Shown here piece after piece: positions 55,112-64,000 of a stretch of DNA of 64,000 nucleotides. How positions within the stretch are numbered: position 1 is the stretch's first letter; each line of letters begins with the position of its first letter. The stretch comes from Metarhizium brunneum (lineage: Eukaryota > Ascomycota > Sordariomycetes > Hypocreales > Clavicipitaceae): the NCBI RefSeq assembly GCF_013426205.1, contig NC_089424.1:992001-1056000 (forward strand), in the 5' to 3' direction. The translations under genes and the position numbers were made by a program. Below the pieces are notes generated by a model. The model had not been told where the DNA came from. It saw nothing but the letters and a program-made list of their open reading frames with translations, and did not search any database.

Positions 55112-56082
55112 TCAACTGTGTTCCGGGTCAATTCGGATATACCGCCAGATACTCCTCATGCGCTCGCACTGCGCCTGCGTAAACTCCGTCCTACATTCGC
55201 TAAACGAACATGTCAGCACGCTGTCCGCCATGGCCCAAGAGGCAATCAACTTACTCCGAGCTATAGCTCATGTAATTATGGATAGGATCCAGGCCCGGAA
55301 GACCAGGACAGCTGTTTTGGCCACGGGGGCAGGTACCCTCTACTCGGCCCACGGTCTCGTTCACGGCCGGCGTGTCGCTGACAAAGTCACCCTTGACCTC
55401 GTTACACCCGCCTTGGAAGGTGTGCAACAGTCCGAGCCAGTGGCCAACCTCGTGGACCGTCGTCTTGCCCATTTCATAGGGGGGCGTTCCGCCGGGCATG
55501 GTGTTGGTCCCCATTTGGCATCCATCCACGTTGAACGCTGTGCCTATATGGAGTGCGCCTCTCATGCCGGGATGGGTGCAGACGCCGCCTGTCTGGTTTG
55601 GAGAGTAGTATAGATTGAGCGACTTGTAGCTGCCTTTTCTGTATTTGCCGTAGAATCCAAAGGCGAGCTTTTCGTCGGGGTCGAACCCGAGGGGCATCGC
55701 GTCAATGCTCCTCTGCAGTCCCTTGAGCGTGAAACCGATGCGGCAGCTGGAAAACCCCTCATTGAGGGCCTTTATTTGCTTTTCGACAATGTCGTCCTAT
55801 GTGTGCAGTCAGAAACCCGGCTTGTGTGTTTGTATGGAAGTGGAGGGTGATTACGCCGAGCCAACCACCTTCGTGTGTTTCGTTGTTGGCAAAAAGGGTG
55901 ATGTAGGTTTCAATGTTGATCATGCCCTGGGTGTCGCAGCTTCCATCTCCGTACTGAGGAGTTGTAAGCCCGTCACTTGGAGCCTGGCTACGGCGTGGTG
56001 CGTCCGAGGTGGTAGTGCCAGAGACGGCACCCGTGAAGGCTGTGCCAGCCAAGGCGAAGTAGAGAGAGAAGGGATAGAGCAT
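55112..56082 (-). CDS. Secreted metalloprotease, M43 (pappalysin-like / MEP1 type), 285 aa
   Basis: Exons 56082-55855, 55796-55255 and 55199-55112, in frame. A signal peptide (MLYPFSLYFALAGTAFTGAV) and a short propeptide precede the catalytic domain. The zinc motif is H191-E192-V-G-H195-W-L-G-L-L-H201, the Met-turn is NYMSYSSDEC, and TFQGGC follows the zinc site as in extracellular MEP1-type proteases. Cysteines (CRIGF, GGVCTHPGM, DGCQMG, GGC, SCPG, DECRTEF) suggest disulfide stabilisation. Family knowledge: such enzymes degrade host proteins and are secreted by insect- and skin-infecting fungi, among others. All catalytic residues are intact. It forms a pair of secreted proteases with the trypsin at 58.6 kb. 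Confidence 0.9.
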
Positions 56083-57940
56083 GGTCACGGCGCTGTCCTT
56101 GCACTGTTCTGAAACAAGAGGGGATCGATGCCTCAAGAGTTTGTATTCGGAAAGACGAGACAGCTGGGTGCCATTTATACCTCTTTCATTGTGCAGATGT
56201 GCCCTCAACTAGCCAAGCGGTTGATCACGTTGATGGTACAGACATACAATATCCCCCATGGCCTCACTTGCGAGGAGGTAGGCGTATTCGGCGTGCCTGG
56301 CATCGTCTACACCTGTTGCCGCTTGATGGAACTCATGCGACCGGGGACATGTGCAGCGGACATAGTAGAAAAGGGGGCTTCGTGACCTGGGTGCAGGGAT
56401 GCGTGAACGACTCAGGATCACAGCCGAGTCCCCGACTGCCTCTTGGCTACCTCGTATATTTGCGGAGTCCCTCATGTTTGCACCAAAATAGCTTTTGGCT
56501 CCAGATACTCGCGCCACTCGCACTACTCGTGCCGTGAGCCTTGACTTACATGCGTCTCTGCAAGTAGGCCGAATCTCGTGAGATTTTGGCTTCGCCGCGG
56601 TGGGTACTGCATCTGAGAGCCCTGCATATGTACTCGTACTATTTCTACCTCGAATATCTTTATACTGCTTCTCTTTTCATGTGTGCGAATGCATGGTACT
56701 CTTGCGAGAATGTATACCACCCGACTATTGCTCGCCTTCCTGAGCTGACCTGACTATTGCTACTCCCTAATTAGGAAGTAGCCGCCTTGATTACTGACCC
56801 TAACCCTAACTGCGCAGCTGGGGATATACGGTACCCACTCTTTTGAAACTAGTCCCTACCTTACTCTCCTTTTAACCCCATTTTAAATTGTTATTTAGAA
56901 AAGAGCAATTTTCTTCGAGTCGAGCACCTGGTAGGGGCTCCGCCGCCCCATAAATCGTGCTGGCATAAAAGCAGTAAGTATATAATATAATCGTGTGACT
57001 AATATAATGTAGCTGCTTGTACCTGACAGGGTTATTAGTACAATTAGTATTACTAAAGTTATAAGTAAATAAAAGTACCGTCTACCCGTTATTATCTGAT
57101 TAGCTACTAACCCCTGGGCTTGGCACCCCACAAGGTGCTCGACCTTCAAAGAGATAGGAACGCTCTCCTTGCTTGCCACATTGATCCAACATCCCTTCCG
57201 GAACGTGAATACGAGGATTCATTTGATGAGAACGCAGTTTATCATAGGTCTATCGTGCATTATCGGCTTGTACCCCAGCCCCGACCCCACAAGTATTGCC
57301 CTATACCCATCAACTTCAGTGTTCGCTTGAGCAACCGGCATTAGTCTCCGCGTCCCTTGCATACGAGTCTTGGTATATCATCTGCTATGATGCATGTGGC
57401 CTCATCTGAGAGGACTCCTGCTGCCGGCTGGCTTGGCATTCGCGAATAGGTAGGTGCTTTGGGGTTCCCCTTCATGTATACCATGACTAGTTTCAAATTC
57501 GATGCTTTTTGAGCTCCGCAACTATCCCTGATTATGACAGGTCCTATTGCGCAGCTGCTAATATATCTAAATATAGTATACTTGACATATTTTCTTACAC
57601 GGAGAAAGCATAATAAGATTATAAGCGTAATAAAATGACATTTTAATTAAAACGTTATTAATTATATACTTAAAATAAATATTTAAATAAAACTATTAAA
57701 TATAAGTATTTATAATTCGCTTGAATTTAAAAGCCGTACCTGGCTTTGTGCATTATCGCGAACCTGCCTTTTGATGTTGGAGGCACCTTCCAAAGCGCCC
57801 CCGGAGGAGAAAAAAAAAGCTTAAACAGGCCCGAATCCAGTAGCTTCAAAAGCATCAAATTCAGCAACTTCAACAGACCCGAATTCAATAGCAGCCCCAC
57901 ATTCAACAGCCCTAAAGCCTCAAATTTTGACCCCCCGGCT
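56083..57940. other. Intergenic region, partly AT-rich
   Basis: No gene is supported. CCCTAACCCTAA near 56800 is only two telomere-type units. 57540-57730 is very AT-rich. At 57826-57930 there is a low-complexity stretch of degenerate AGCTTCAAAAGCATCAAATT-type units related to the one at 60900-61080. Confidence 0.4.
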
Positions 57941-58114
57941 TGCCAAGGGCTCAATAGAGGGCTTGGAGCATTTACTCAATTCATCTAATAACAGTCTTTG
58001 TTATCAAAGGTCCTTGGTTTTCCTCAAGACCTCGGTGTTCAAAGACGTCTTTAAATACAAGAAGTCCGTGAGGACCTTCTGCCCTAATCCCGTGACCGTA
58101 GCCCTTGTGTAACC
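57941..58114 (-). repeat. Dispersed ~180-bp repeat, copy B
   Basis: Shares AATAACAGTCTTTG, TATCAAAGGTCCTTGG, TTTTCCTCAAG and GTGACCGTAGCCCTTGTGTA with copy C 200 bp downstream in the same orientation, and matches copies A and D when reverse-complemented. Confidence 0.78.
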
Positions 58115-58125
58115 GTGTGACACCC

Positions 58126-58190
58126 GGCTTGCCACTTTGCTTACACTTATGACAAGGGCTTACGTTGTCATCAAGCCTAGTTACATTATA
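58126..58190. repeat. Second repeated segment (paired with 61093-61155)
   Basis: TGCCACTTTGCTTA, then ACACTTATGACAAGGG and TTACGTTGTCATCA, occur here and again at 61093-61155 with the same order. At both places a CAAATT/AGCCTC low-complexity stretch lies to the left, so the two loci look like copies of one larger segment. Confidence 0.65.
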
Positions 58191-58321
58191 AAAGAGAAAA
58201 ACTAGAAGCTCTTAAGGAGCGAGCTACTTGTTTATATAGTCTATACTTGAGGGCAAATTCTACAATCTTTATTTAGTGGCGTTATTGTATTGGCGGTAGC
58301 CGTGTGCACTTCAACGGCCCA

Positions 58322-58500
58322 TGTGACAAGGGTTCAACATGGAAGGCTTGGAGCAATAGCTCAATTCAACTAATAACAGTCTTTGGTATCAAAGGTCCTT
58401 GGTTTTCCTCAAGGCCTTGAGGGACCGAAGACGTCTATTTATATAAGAAGTCGGTGAGGGCCTTTGCCCTAGGTCTCGTGACCGTAGCCCTTGTGTAACC
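58322..58500 (-). repeat. Dispersed ~180-bp repeat, copy C
   Basis: Begins TGTGACAAGGGTTCAAC and ends CCCTTGTGTAACC on the + strand, showing the imperfect inverted ends of the family most clearly. Roughly 85-90% identical by eye to copy B over its core. Confidence 0.8.
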
Positions 58501-58632
58501 AGCCATTTCCGTGTAACAGCCCAGCCCGTTACAATAGGGGTAGACTAACAAAAAGGATCACAATGTATTGTATACTATTGACAGCGGACCCTTGGAACAA
58601 TAGTAGTCTGGTAGGATACATGTATCATGTTG

Positions 58633-59814
58633 TTACTGGCGGGGAATCGATGCCCTGGCTGCCTTGGGCTTAGGCACATGGGCGTCGAGGCACTCCTTGG
58701 AGTTCTTGAAGGCGCCGTCGTGTGAAGGCGACCAGTCGAACAAACCGCAGTAAATCTCAGTCCCACATTCCTCTTCTCTGTTTTCCGTGAAGCCACAGCT
58801 GGCGACAATGCCATAATTAACAAGTTCTATCCAAGGGCGCTTCTGGCCGGCGGTAGGCGTGCCCTTGGGCAACACGGAACTTGTTGTAGAAATAGGGATA
58901 GGACCAGAGCCAACCCCCCCAAGATGATCTTCAATCCAAGGGATGTAGCTGCCGACCCTAGTATACACCGTGGGAGGGTTGGTGCATTGGCCCCGTGAGA
59001 CGAGACCGATTAACTGTCCCGTCTCCTGGTCGATGAGAGGACCGCCGCTATCCCCATGGCATGCATCCTTGCCATTTACACCGGCGCATATTGTGTCTGG
59101 ATGAGCCTCGGGTGGATTAAATTGCAACCTACATTTCTCGCGCTCACGAACAGGAATTACAACCTTGGCAAGTTTGTTAACCACGTGGTTATAACCTGGA
59201 TTTCCGTTGCCTTGGACGCCCCTGGCTTATCAATTAGCGTCTATTTCTAGTAGGACGAAGCTTGAGAGCACTTACCACCCTGCGGTTATTGCCATGGAAT
59301 TTGGTGCGGGATCCGAGCCGTTTTCAGGCAGAACTGCATAGCCAATCCCAATTGTGTCGTTCCTCTCAATCGGAGTTGATAATTTCAAGATGGCAATGTC
59401 ATGAACACCATGCCCCTTGATGTAACTCGGGTGCTCCTTGGCGGATGCAATATCTGCAATTACTCCACCCATCCGTCTATTCTACGTAATCATTAGCTCT
59501 GTATTTACCAGCTTTGTGTCAGCTACACAAGCAGCTAGGCGACCTAGCGGGAGTGACTTGACGGGTGAGATATTTACCAGTGTTCCTGCCCTTACAGAGG
59601 TGAATCTGCCTTCAAGGCAATGAGCAGCAGTAAGAACCGTAGTGCTGTCCAGCAAACTGCCACTACATTGACCTCCTCTTCCGCTAAGACTGACGATGAA
59701 TGGAAACTCACCGTCCTTAGCATCCTCTCCGCCTATTACTCTCCTGTCGATAGTTGTTGCTGCTGACGAAACAACAGAAAACGCGGCTAGTGCAATAGCA
59801 ATATTGGGTACCAT
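58633..59814 (-). CDS. Secreted trypsin-like serine protease (S1A) with a Cys-rich C-terminal extension (343 aa)
   Basis: Exons 59814-59578, 59481-59276 and 59221-58633. A signal peptide (to about residue 19) and a short propeptide end at R25, before the mature start V26-IGGEDA. The catalytic triad is H65 (LTAAHC), D107 (HDIAILKL) and S206 ([10 protein letters not shown]). D200 occupies the specificity pocket position that gives cleavage after Lys/Arg. The AGWG motif is completed across intron 2. After the usual end ([10 protein letters not shown]) the protein continues for about 95 residues: a Ser/Thr/Pro linker, then a segment with four Cys ([24 protein letters not shown]). This tail is unusual for a trypsin and could be a substrate- or wall-binding module. 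Extracellular. Confidence 0.9.
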
Positions 59815-61593
59815 TGTTAAGACAGGAAGAAGCTGGTAGTGCGTTGCTAATAGGCTTGTGAAAGAGAAAGGTCAGGTATAAGATAGCACAGGCTAGTCTT
59901 CACTATACATGGACTGTAACGCAAAGATGTAAATAGGTGGGTTGTTTGCTGTATTTATCCTCGCACCTATATATAGAGAGAAAGACTAAATGATAGAACA
60001 AGCTCAAGAGACTTACAAATATGAGCAAGTATTCGTGACTCGCAAGCATAATATTTTTACAGGTATGATGTGGATGCTGTCACAAAAGGCCCTACACATG
60101 TAGTGTCTGGTAAAATTAAATGGGTGTATCGGCAAAAGCCCCATGGATTGATAAATTAGCTCTTCCCGCCTGACAAGGACACAGGAAAGATACAAGCATC
60201 AATGTTGACCTCAATAGCAGACTATAACCCCGGTGGTAATTCAAGTGGCGCATCGGGAAATCTAGCAATGAAGAGTCTCGGTACGCTTTCGAGCCGAGCG
60301 GGCCGTACAAATAGATAGACAATAATGCCTCATCCATCAAGGTGCTGTTCCAGACCTTTGAGGACTGGGCAAGGAGAGTTCTAGACAAACATTGAAGGCT
60401 ACAAGTCTACAATTGTGGGAATTTATTGACCCTGAAAACCAGACGATAAATTACTGATGGAGAAGCCTAAATGAGCAACTGTAGGGGATTACAATCGCCG
60501 GACCCCTCCACAGATGTCAGACATATGTCACATCGGACTCCGACATGCAGTCCGGAAGGCAGACCCGCCATGGCGGACATTGAAGCCAATATTTGAAAGC
60601 TCCAGATGTCATGTTTGCCTGTGTGGGACTTGTGGATGTGGTACAACGACCCGATACTGTGGGCGCCGATAGGGCTAAATTATATACCGCTATAAACCTT
60701 GTTCGCTTGTGAGGGTTGTATTTACCTCGCGACGTTGTAGGCTCTATTGGGGTTGAATTGTTGAAGTTTAAAGATCAATGATGGCCGTGTTGATGGAAGG
60801 GATTGGTGGGGACACCGTCGACGCGTCTGGTTGCAAAAGTCGGACCCGTGTAAGAGTCAGGCCCGTGTAAGAGTCAGGCAGGTGCAAGAGTCATGCCTAG
60901 ATAAGAATCAGGCCCGAATTCAATAGCAGCTGGAAAAGCCTCAAACGCAGCAGCAGCTTCAAAGGCATCAAATTCAACAGCCTCAAAAGCCTCAAATTCA
61001 ATAGCGGCTTCGAAAGCCTCGAATCCAGCAACCCTAACAGCTTCAAATTCAACAGCCCTAAAAGCCTCAAATTCTGCCCCCCCCCCCCCTCCCCGGTCTG
61101 CCACTTTGCTTATCGACACTTATGACAAGGGTTTACGTTGTCATCAGACTAGTATAGTTCCTCGTACGGGCCCTATCCCACCCCCGGGCCGGCCCTCTTT
61201 AAGCTCAACACCATCTCCCCGTACGCTTATCGCCCAAATACATGAAGTAAAAGTACTTGAATTTGACATGGCCCGCTTCACAACGAGGCGCCAAGGTTGA
61301 AGATGCATTCAAGGCAGTGGTGGAACCATCCTCCTTACCTCCTTGCGTCTGGCTGACACTCATGTTCCTTTCCATTCTTATTCCGTAATTGGCATATGGG
61401 GATATCTGGAACGAAGCAGAAATTAGTGGCATCAAGTGGGATATAGGCGGCGGCGCGTGAAGCCGGGTGGGCATGGCGACGTGGGCCCTCCACATTGATA
61501 ATCGACGAACAGCTTACTCGGAGCATCGTATTGGAGGCCGGAGTTAAGATGCGGCCTGCAGCTGAGACTTGTCAAAGCTCTCCTGGTGTAACA
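59815..61593. other. Intergenic region with low-complexity sequence
   Basis: No gene is supported. 60845-60905 has about four imperfect copies of a GTGTAAGAGTCAGGCC unit. 60905-61085 is a degenerate CAAATTCAACAGCCTCAAAA array whose reverse strand reads as FEAFEAVEF-type repeats. A poly-C run is at 61078-61091. The 61093-61155 segment repeats 58126-58190. Confidence 0.5.
60845..61091. repeat. Tandem and low-complexity repeat block
   Basis: A 16-bp unit (GTGTAAGAGTCAGGCC and variants) is repeated about four times, followed by a ~180-bp array of AGCCTCAAATTCAACAG-like units. Partial kinship with 57826-57930. Confidence 0.65.
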
Positions 61594-61776
61594 TGGTTAC
61601 ACGGCGGATACAATCACGGGACCTAGGGCAGAAAACCCGCACTGACTTCTTGTATTAAAAGAGCTGTGTAGTTAACTGGGCTTTGAGGGAAATCAAGCGC
61701 TTTAATACTAAAGACTGAAGACTGTTATTGGATGAATTGAGTCATGATACTCCAAGTCTTGAGCTCTTGTCACACC
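61594..61776 (+). repeat. Dispersed ~180-bp repeat, copy D
   Basis: Begins TGGTTACACGGCGG and ends GAGCTCTTGTCACACC. Shares CTTCTTGTATTAAAAGAGCT and TGAGTCATGATACTCCAAG with copy A, and GACCTAGGGCA with the reverse of copy C. Confidence 0.78.
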
Positions 61777-62236
61777 TGGTTTTCCTGCAGTATTCATCTC
61801 TGCAAATATCATTTGACCAGTTCAAATATTCCGGGATTTGCAATGTCAACACGGTCAGCTATAGATCGCAAAGGTTGACTTGGTGCTTGATTGTATCTAT
61901 CGCTCTAGGCAACTGACGCCTTGTATAGTTGGAAATCGAAAGAAATTGAAAAGGCCCTTCTCAATTCAACAGAAAGATAATAACTAGGAGGTTTCCAAGC
62001 TAGCTTCTGGTTTGAACCTTCTGGACGACTAGGCCTGGCTAGATAGTGCATTTGGCCACCTAGATGACGTGCGGGTTGACATGCAATGCAAGCGAAATCA
62101 CAAAGCACAAGAAGCCTTGATGGCGCCTTCTTCGCGTCTTTGGAAAGAAAGTAATCTATTTGGTTGGTTTACTAAAGGTGCTCAAACCATCAGCCCCATC
62201 ACATGCCAAGTAGCACATCAAAGTTGTAAATGGCTT

Positions 62237-63013
62237 TCAACCAAAGGCAGCCACGATTTGCTTGGCGATAGCATGCATCTGAGACCCTGGTAAAATCTTT
62301 CGACCACCTAAACAGAGAATACCCTCACCGGCATCGCCAGCGTCCCCGGGACTGGGATGTCTGTTGCAGTGTTTGCAATGTTTACGGGTTGATCGCCCAT
62401 GGGGCAGGCTGTAGAATGCTTGCAAGTTCTCGGCAGCTCATTCATGACCGCATTCCACTCTGTGGTGACGCTGTAGTCACCATCTCCGTCAGGCATGCGC
62501 ATGCCGTCGGGAAACATGATGGTGCCTCGTTTAGCACCGATCTCGTACTCGGTCCAACTCGTTCGGGCATTGAAGCTTGAGCCCGAATGTTCGTTGGAGA
62601 CGACGCTCAGAAATAATGGTGCAAAACTCGGCAAGAAAAGACCCATAGTTGTTCATGTCAGGGACTTCATAGTTGCTATACTCGTAGGACTGGAGAGAGG
62701 CATTTTCACCAACGAAAAAGTGAATGCCACGGAGTTGACTGTTCTCTGTTGGCACAATTGGCTTCATAATTTGGGCGACTCTGAGTCCTGGGATGGTAAC
62801 CCTGTCAAAGACCATGACCTTGTTGTCGGCAGTGTCGAAGTGCTTATGTATCAGTCGAATACTGACACCCCTGGGGACATGGTGCTTTTGAAGTAGCTCG
62901 TGGAGGTCTTGAAGATCGCGGGCATAAAGCTCTGGTGCCTCGGCAACCTGGCTAATTACGGGCAGGCTGTTATAAGTCATGGACGGCACAAAGTCGTCAA
63001 TTAAAGACGCCAT
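62237..63013 (-). pseudogene. Conserved fungal protein gene broken by two frameshifts
   Basis: From 63013 one frame gives about 150 aa (LYARDLQDLHELLQKHHVPR, GVSIRLIHKHFDT, VQIMKP-like AQIMKPIVPTENSQLRGIHF, EVPDMNNYGSFLAEFC, LQRTFGLKLQC). Around 62555 the match moves to the next frame (SWTEYEIGAKRGTIMFPDGM, DGDGDYSVTTEWN, CKHSTACP). Around 62410 it moves again (RKHCKHCNRHPSPGDAGDAGEG). Taken together these read as one ~210-aa Cys/His-ending protein of a family I have seen in filamentous fungi but cannot name. No intron explains the breaks. Pseudogene, unless the two sites are sequencing errors. Confidence 0.65.
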
Positions 63014-64000
63014 TGTGGTAACAGAGAAGGTATTTGTATAATCAAGGTGTTAACTGAAAAGAAAATTGTGACCTTTGTGGAATTTGAGTTGGAAACCACA
63101 AGACCATGACAGATGGGATGTGTTTCTTCTGGTATGCTCTGGCAAAGGACAACATGTCAATTCCTAAAGTACCACCTTGTTTTTCTGCTTGGCCCCTCTG
63201 TGTTGGCTTGTTGGCCGCCTTGTTGGCCGCCTTGTGTTAGCACGTGAGGGGTGTCTGCGATGTATATGTCCTCATGTGTTATTTATTGGTTCAATGTTAG
63301 GTCAATGTTCCAATGAGGCGGTGGTGGTGCGCAGATGCGTCAAGCCGACCAACAAAACAGCCAGCCAAGAAGGTCCAAGCAGGCAGAAAATCCGAATAGG
63401 AATACCAAATATCTTGCTCTATTGGCCATGCACCGGCTGCAGGCTTCACAACATGGCCAACGTGATATGGCGCGGTCTTCCCAAAGTGCCAACGAAACAA
63501 CAACGACCAACAAGAGCAGGCCAAGGCTCCGTGCCATTGCTGACCGGATTGGCCTCTGGGCGAGTGTTGTTGTTGGGTACCCGCGCATCGTGTTTCTGCC
63601 TAGAGCACCGGACCGTGCGTAATTTTGGATTTGATCAACATTGAACGGAAACATTGAAAGTTATGGTGTCGGCTAGGTGCTAGCAATATGCCGGCACCGC
63701 CTGGTCGATGTAATTTTTGAGGCCAATGCCAATTTAAGCCGCCACACACGCTAAAAAATACACCTCACATCACACATGACTAACAAGGTTTATTACAATA
63801 GACTTGGCAAGCTTCACGCTGTTCCCCGGGCCCTCTGTCCCATGTGGACATGGAGAGGGTTGGCAAACGATCGTCGTGGCCGTGGCTTCAAGTCCGTCTA
63901 TTCCTACATATTTATTTACCTAATCGGGTCGATTAGTCATATGCATACAGCGCTCATGCATACATATGTACTCGACAGCTCCCAAGAGACAGACTCGCTT
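63014..64000. other. Right-edge region without recognisable genes
   Basis: Contains a small tandem repeat (CTTGTTGGCCGC unit near 63206-63235). Open frames at 63177-63654 overlap on both strands and show no family features. Confidence 0.4.

Noticed and set aside
51909..56082. Secondary-metabolite cluster around the P450
   Set aside because: No backbone enzyme, transporter or tailoring partner is next to it; the neighbours are a transposon-like element and a protease.
56795..56812. Telomere-like CCCTAACCCTAA
   Set aside because: Only two units; expected by chance or as a tiny interstitial remnant. Not evidence for a chromosome end.
60874..61119. Minus-strand frame with FEAFEAVEF repeats
   Set aside because: The repeats come from a low-complexity DNA array; the frame contains a poly-Gly from the poly-C run and has no promoter or homologous domain.
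1..64000. tRNA, rRNA or CRISPR arrays
   Set aside because: No B-box-like GGTTCGAATCC with a matching cloverleaf was found by eye and no spaced direct repeats resembling CRISPR. A tRNAscan run would settle tRNAs.

Overview
The window reads as nuclear DNA of a filamentous ascomycete, most likely a sordariomycete of the Hypocreales. Genes carry short introns (about 50-85 nt, GT-AG with CTAAC/CTGAC-like branch sites, plus one or two GC-AG introns). They encode fungus-typical families: DFG5/DCW1 GH76, FLC/TRP, Zn2Cys6 factor, rhodopsin-domain membrane protein, NACHT-WD40 NLR, M43 and trypsin proteases. Gene-poor stretches hold AT-rich, possibly RIP-mutated relics. I cannot name the species. Exon structures were derived by hand and checked for frame; no search was run.

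Layout. 1-4.8 kb: housekeeping cell-wall genes (GH76 cut by the left edge; an FLC/TRP protein). 4.8-16.7 kb: sparse, with a small conserved protein, a kinase-like pseudogene, a small secreted Cys-rich protein, an Fta2-like kinase-fold gene and a 415-aa unknown with C-terminal FDAANEG repeats. 16.7-21.8 kb: one very large STAND/NLR gene (1,674 aa) with an unusual N-terminal domain and 12 WD40 repeats. 23.7-27.9 kb: a 2OG-Fe(II) oxygenase and a rhodopsin-domain membrane protein.

28.9-47.1 kb is the most coherent block: two APC-family permeases, a D-lactate dehydrogenase (cytochrome type), an SDR sharing a 505-bp divergent promoter with a two-domain glyoxalase I, a copper amine oxidase and a Zn2Cys6 regulator. 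Together these could take up an amine or amino acid, oxidise it to an aldehyde such as methylglyoxal, convert that to D-lactate and then pyruvate. That pathway is an inference.

47.4-51.8 kb is a pseudogene graveyard: permease fragment, casein-kinase-1 relic, a protein with many stops but no frameshifts, an ankyrin fragment. 51.9-59.8 kb carries an OrdA-like P450, a secreted M43 metalloprotease and a secreted trypsin, interleaved with inverted-repeat elements and four copies of a dispersed ~180-bp repeat family (one copy lies 50 kb away at 6.7 kb). 61.6-64 kb holds a twice-frameshifted gene relic and otherwise nothing recognisable.
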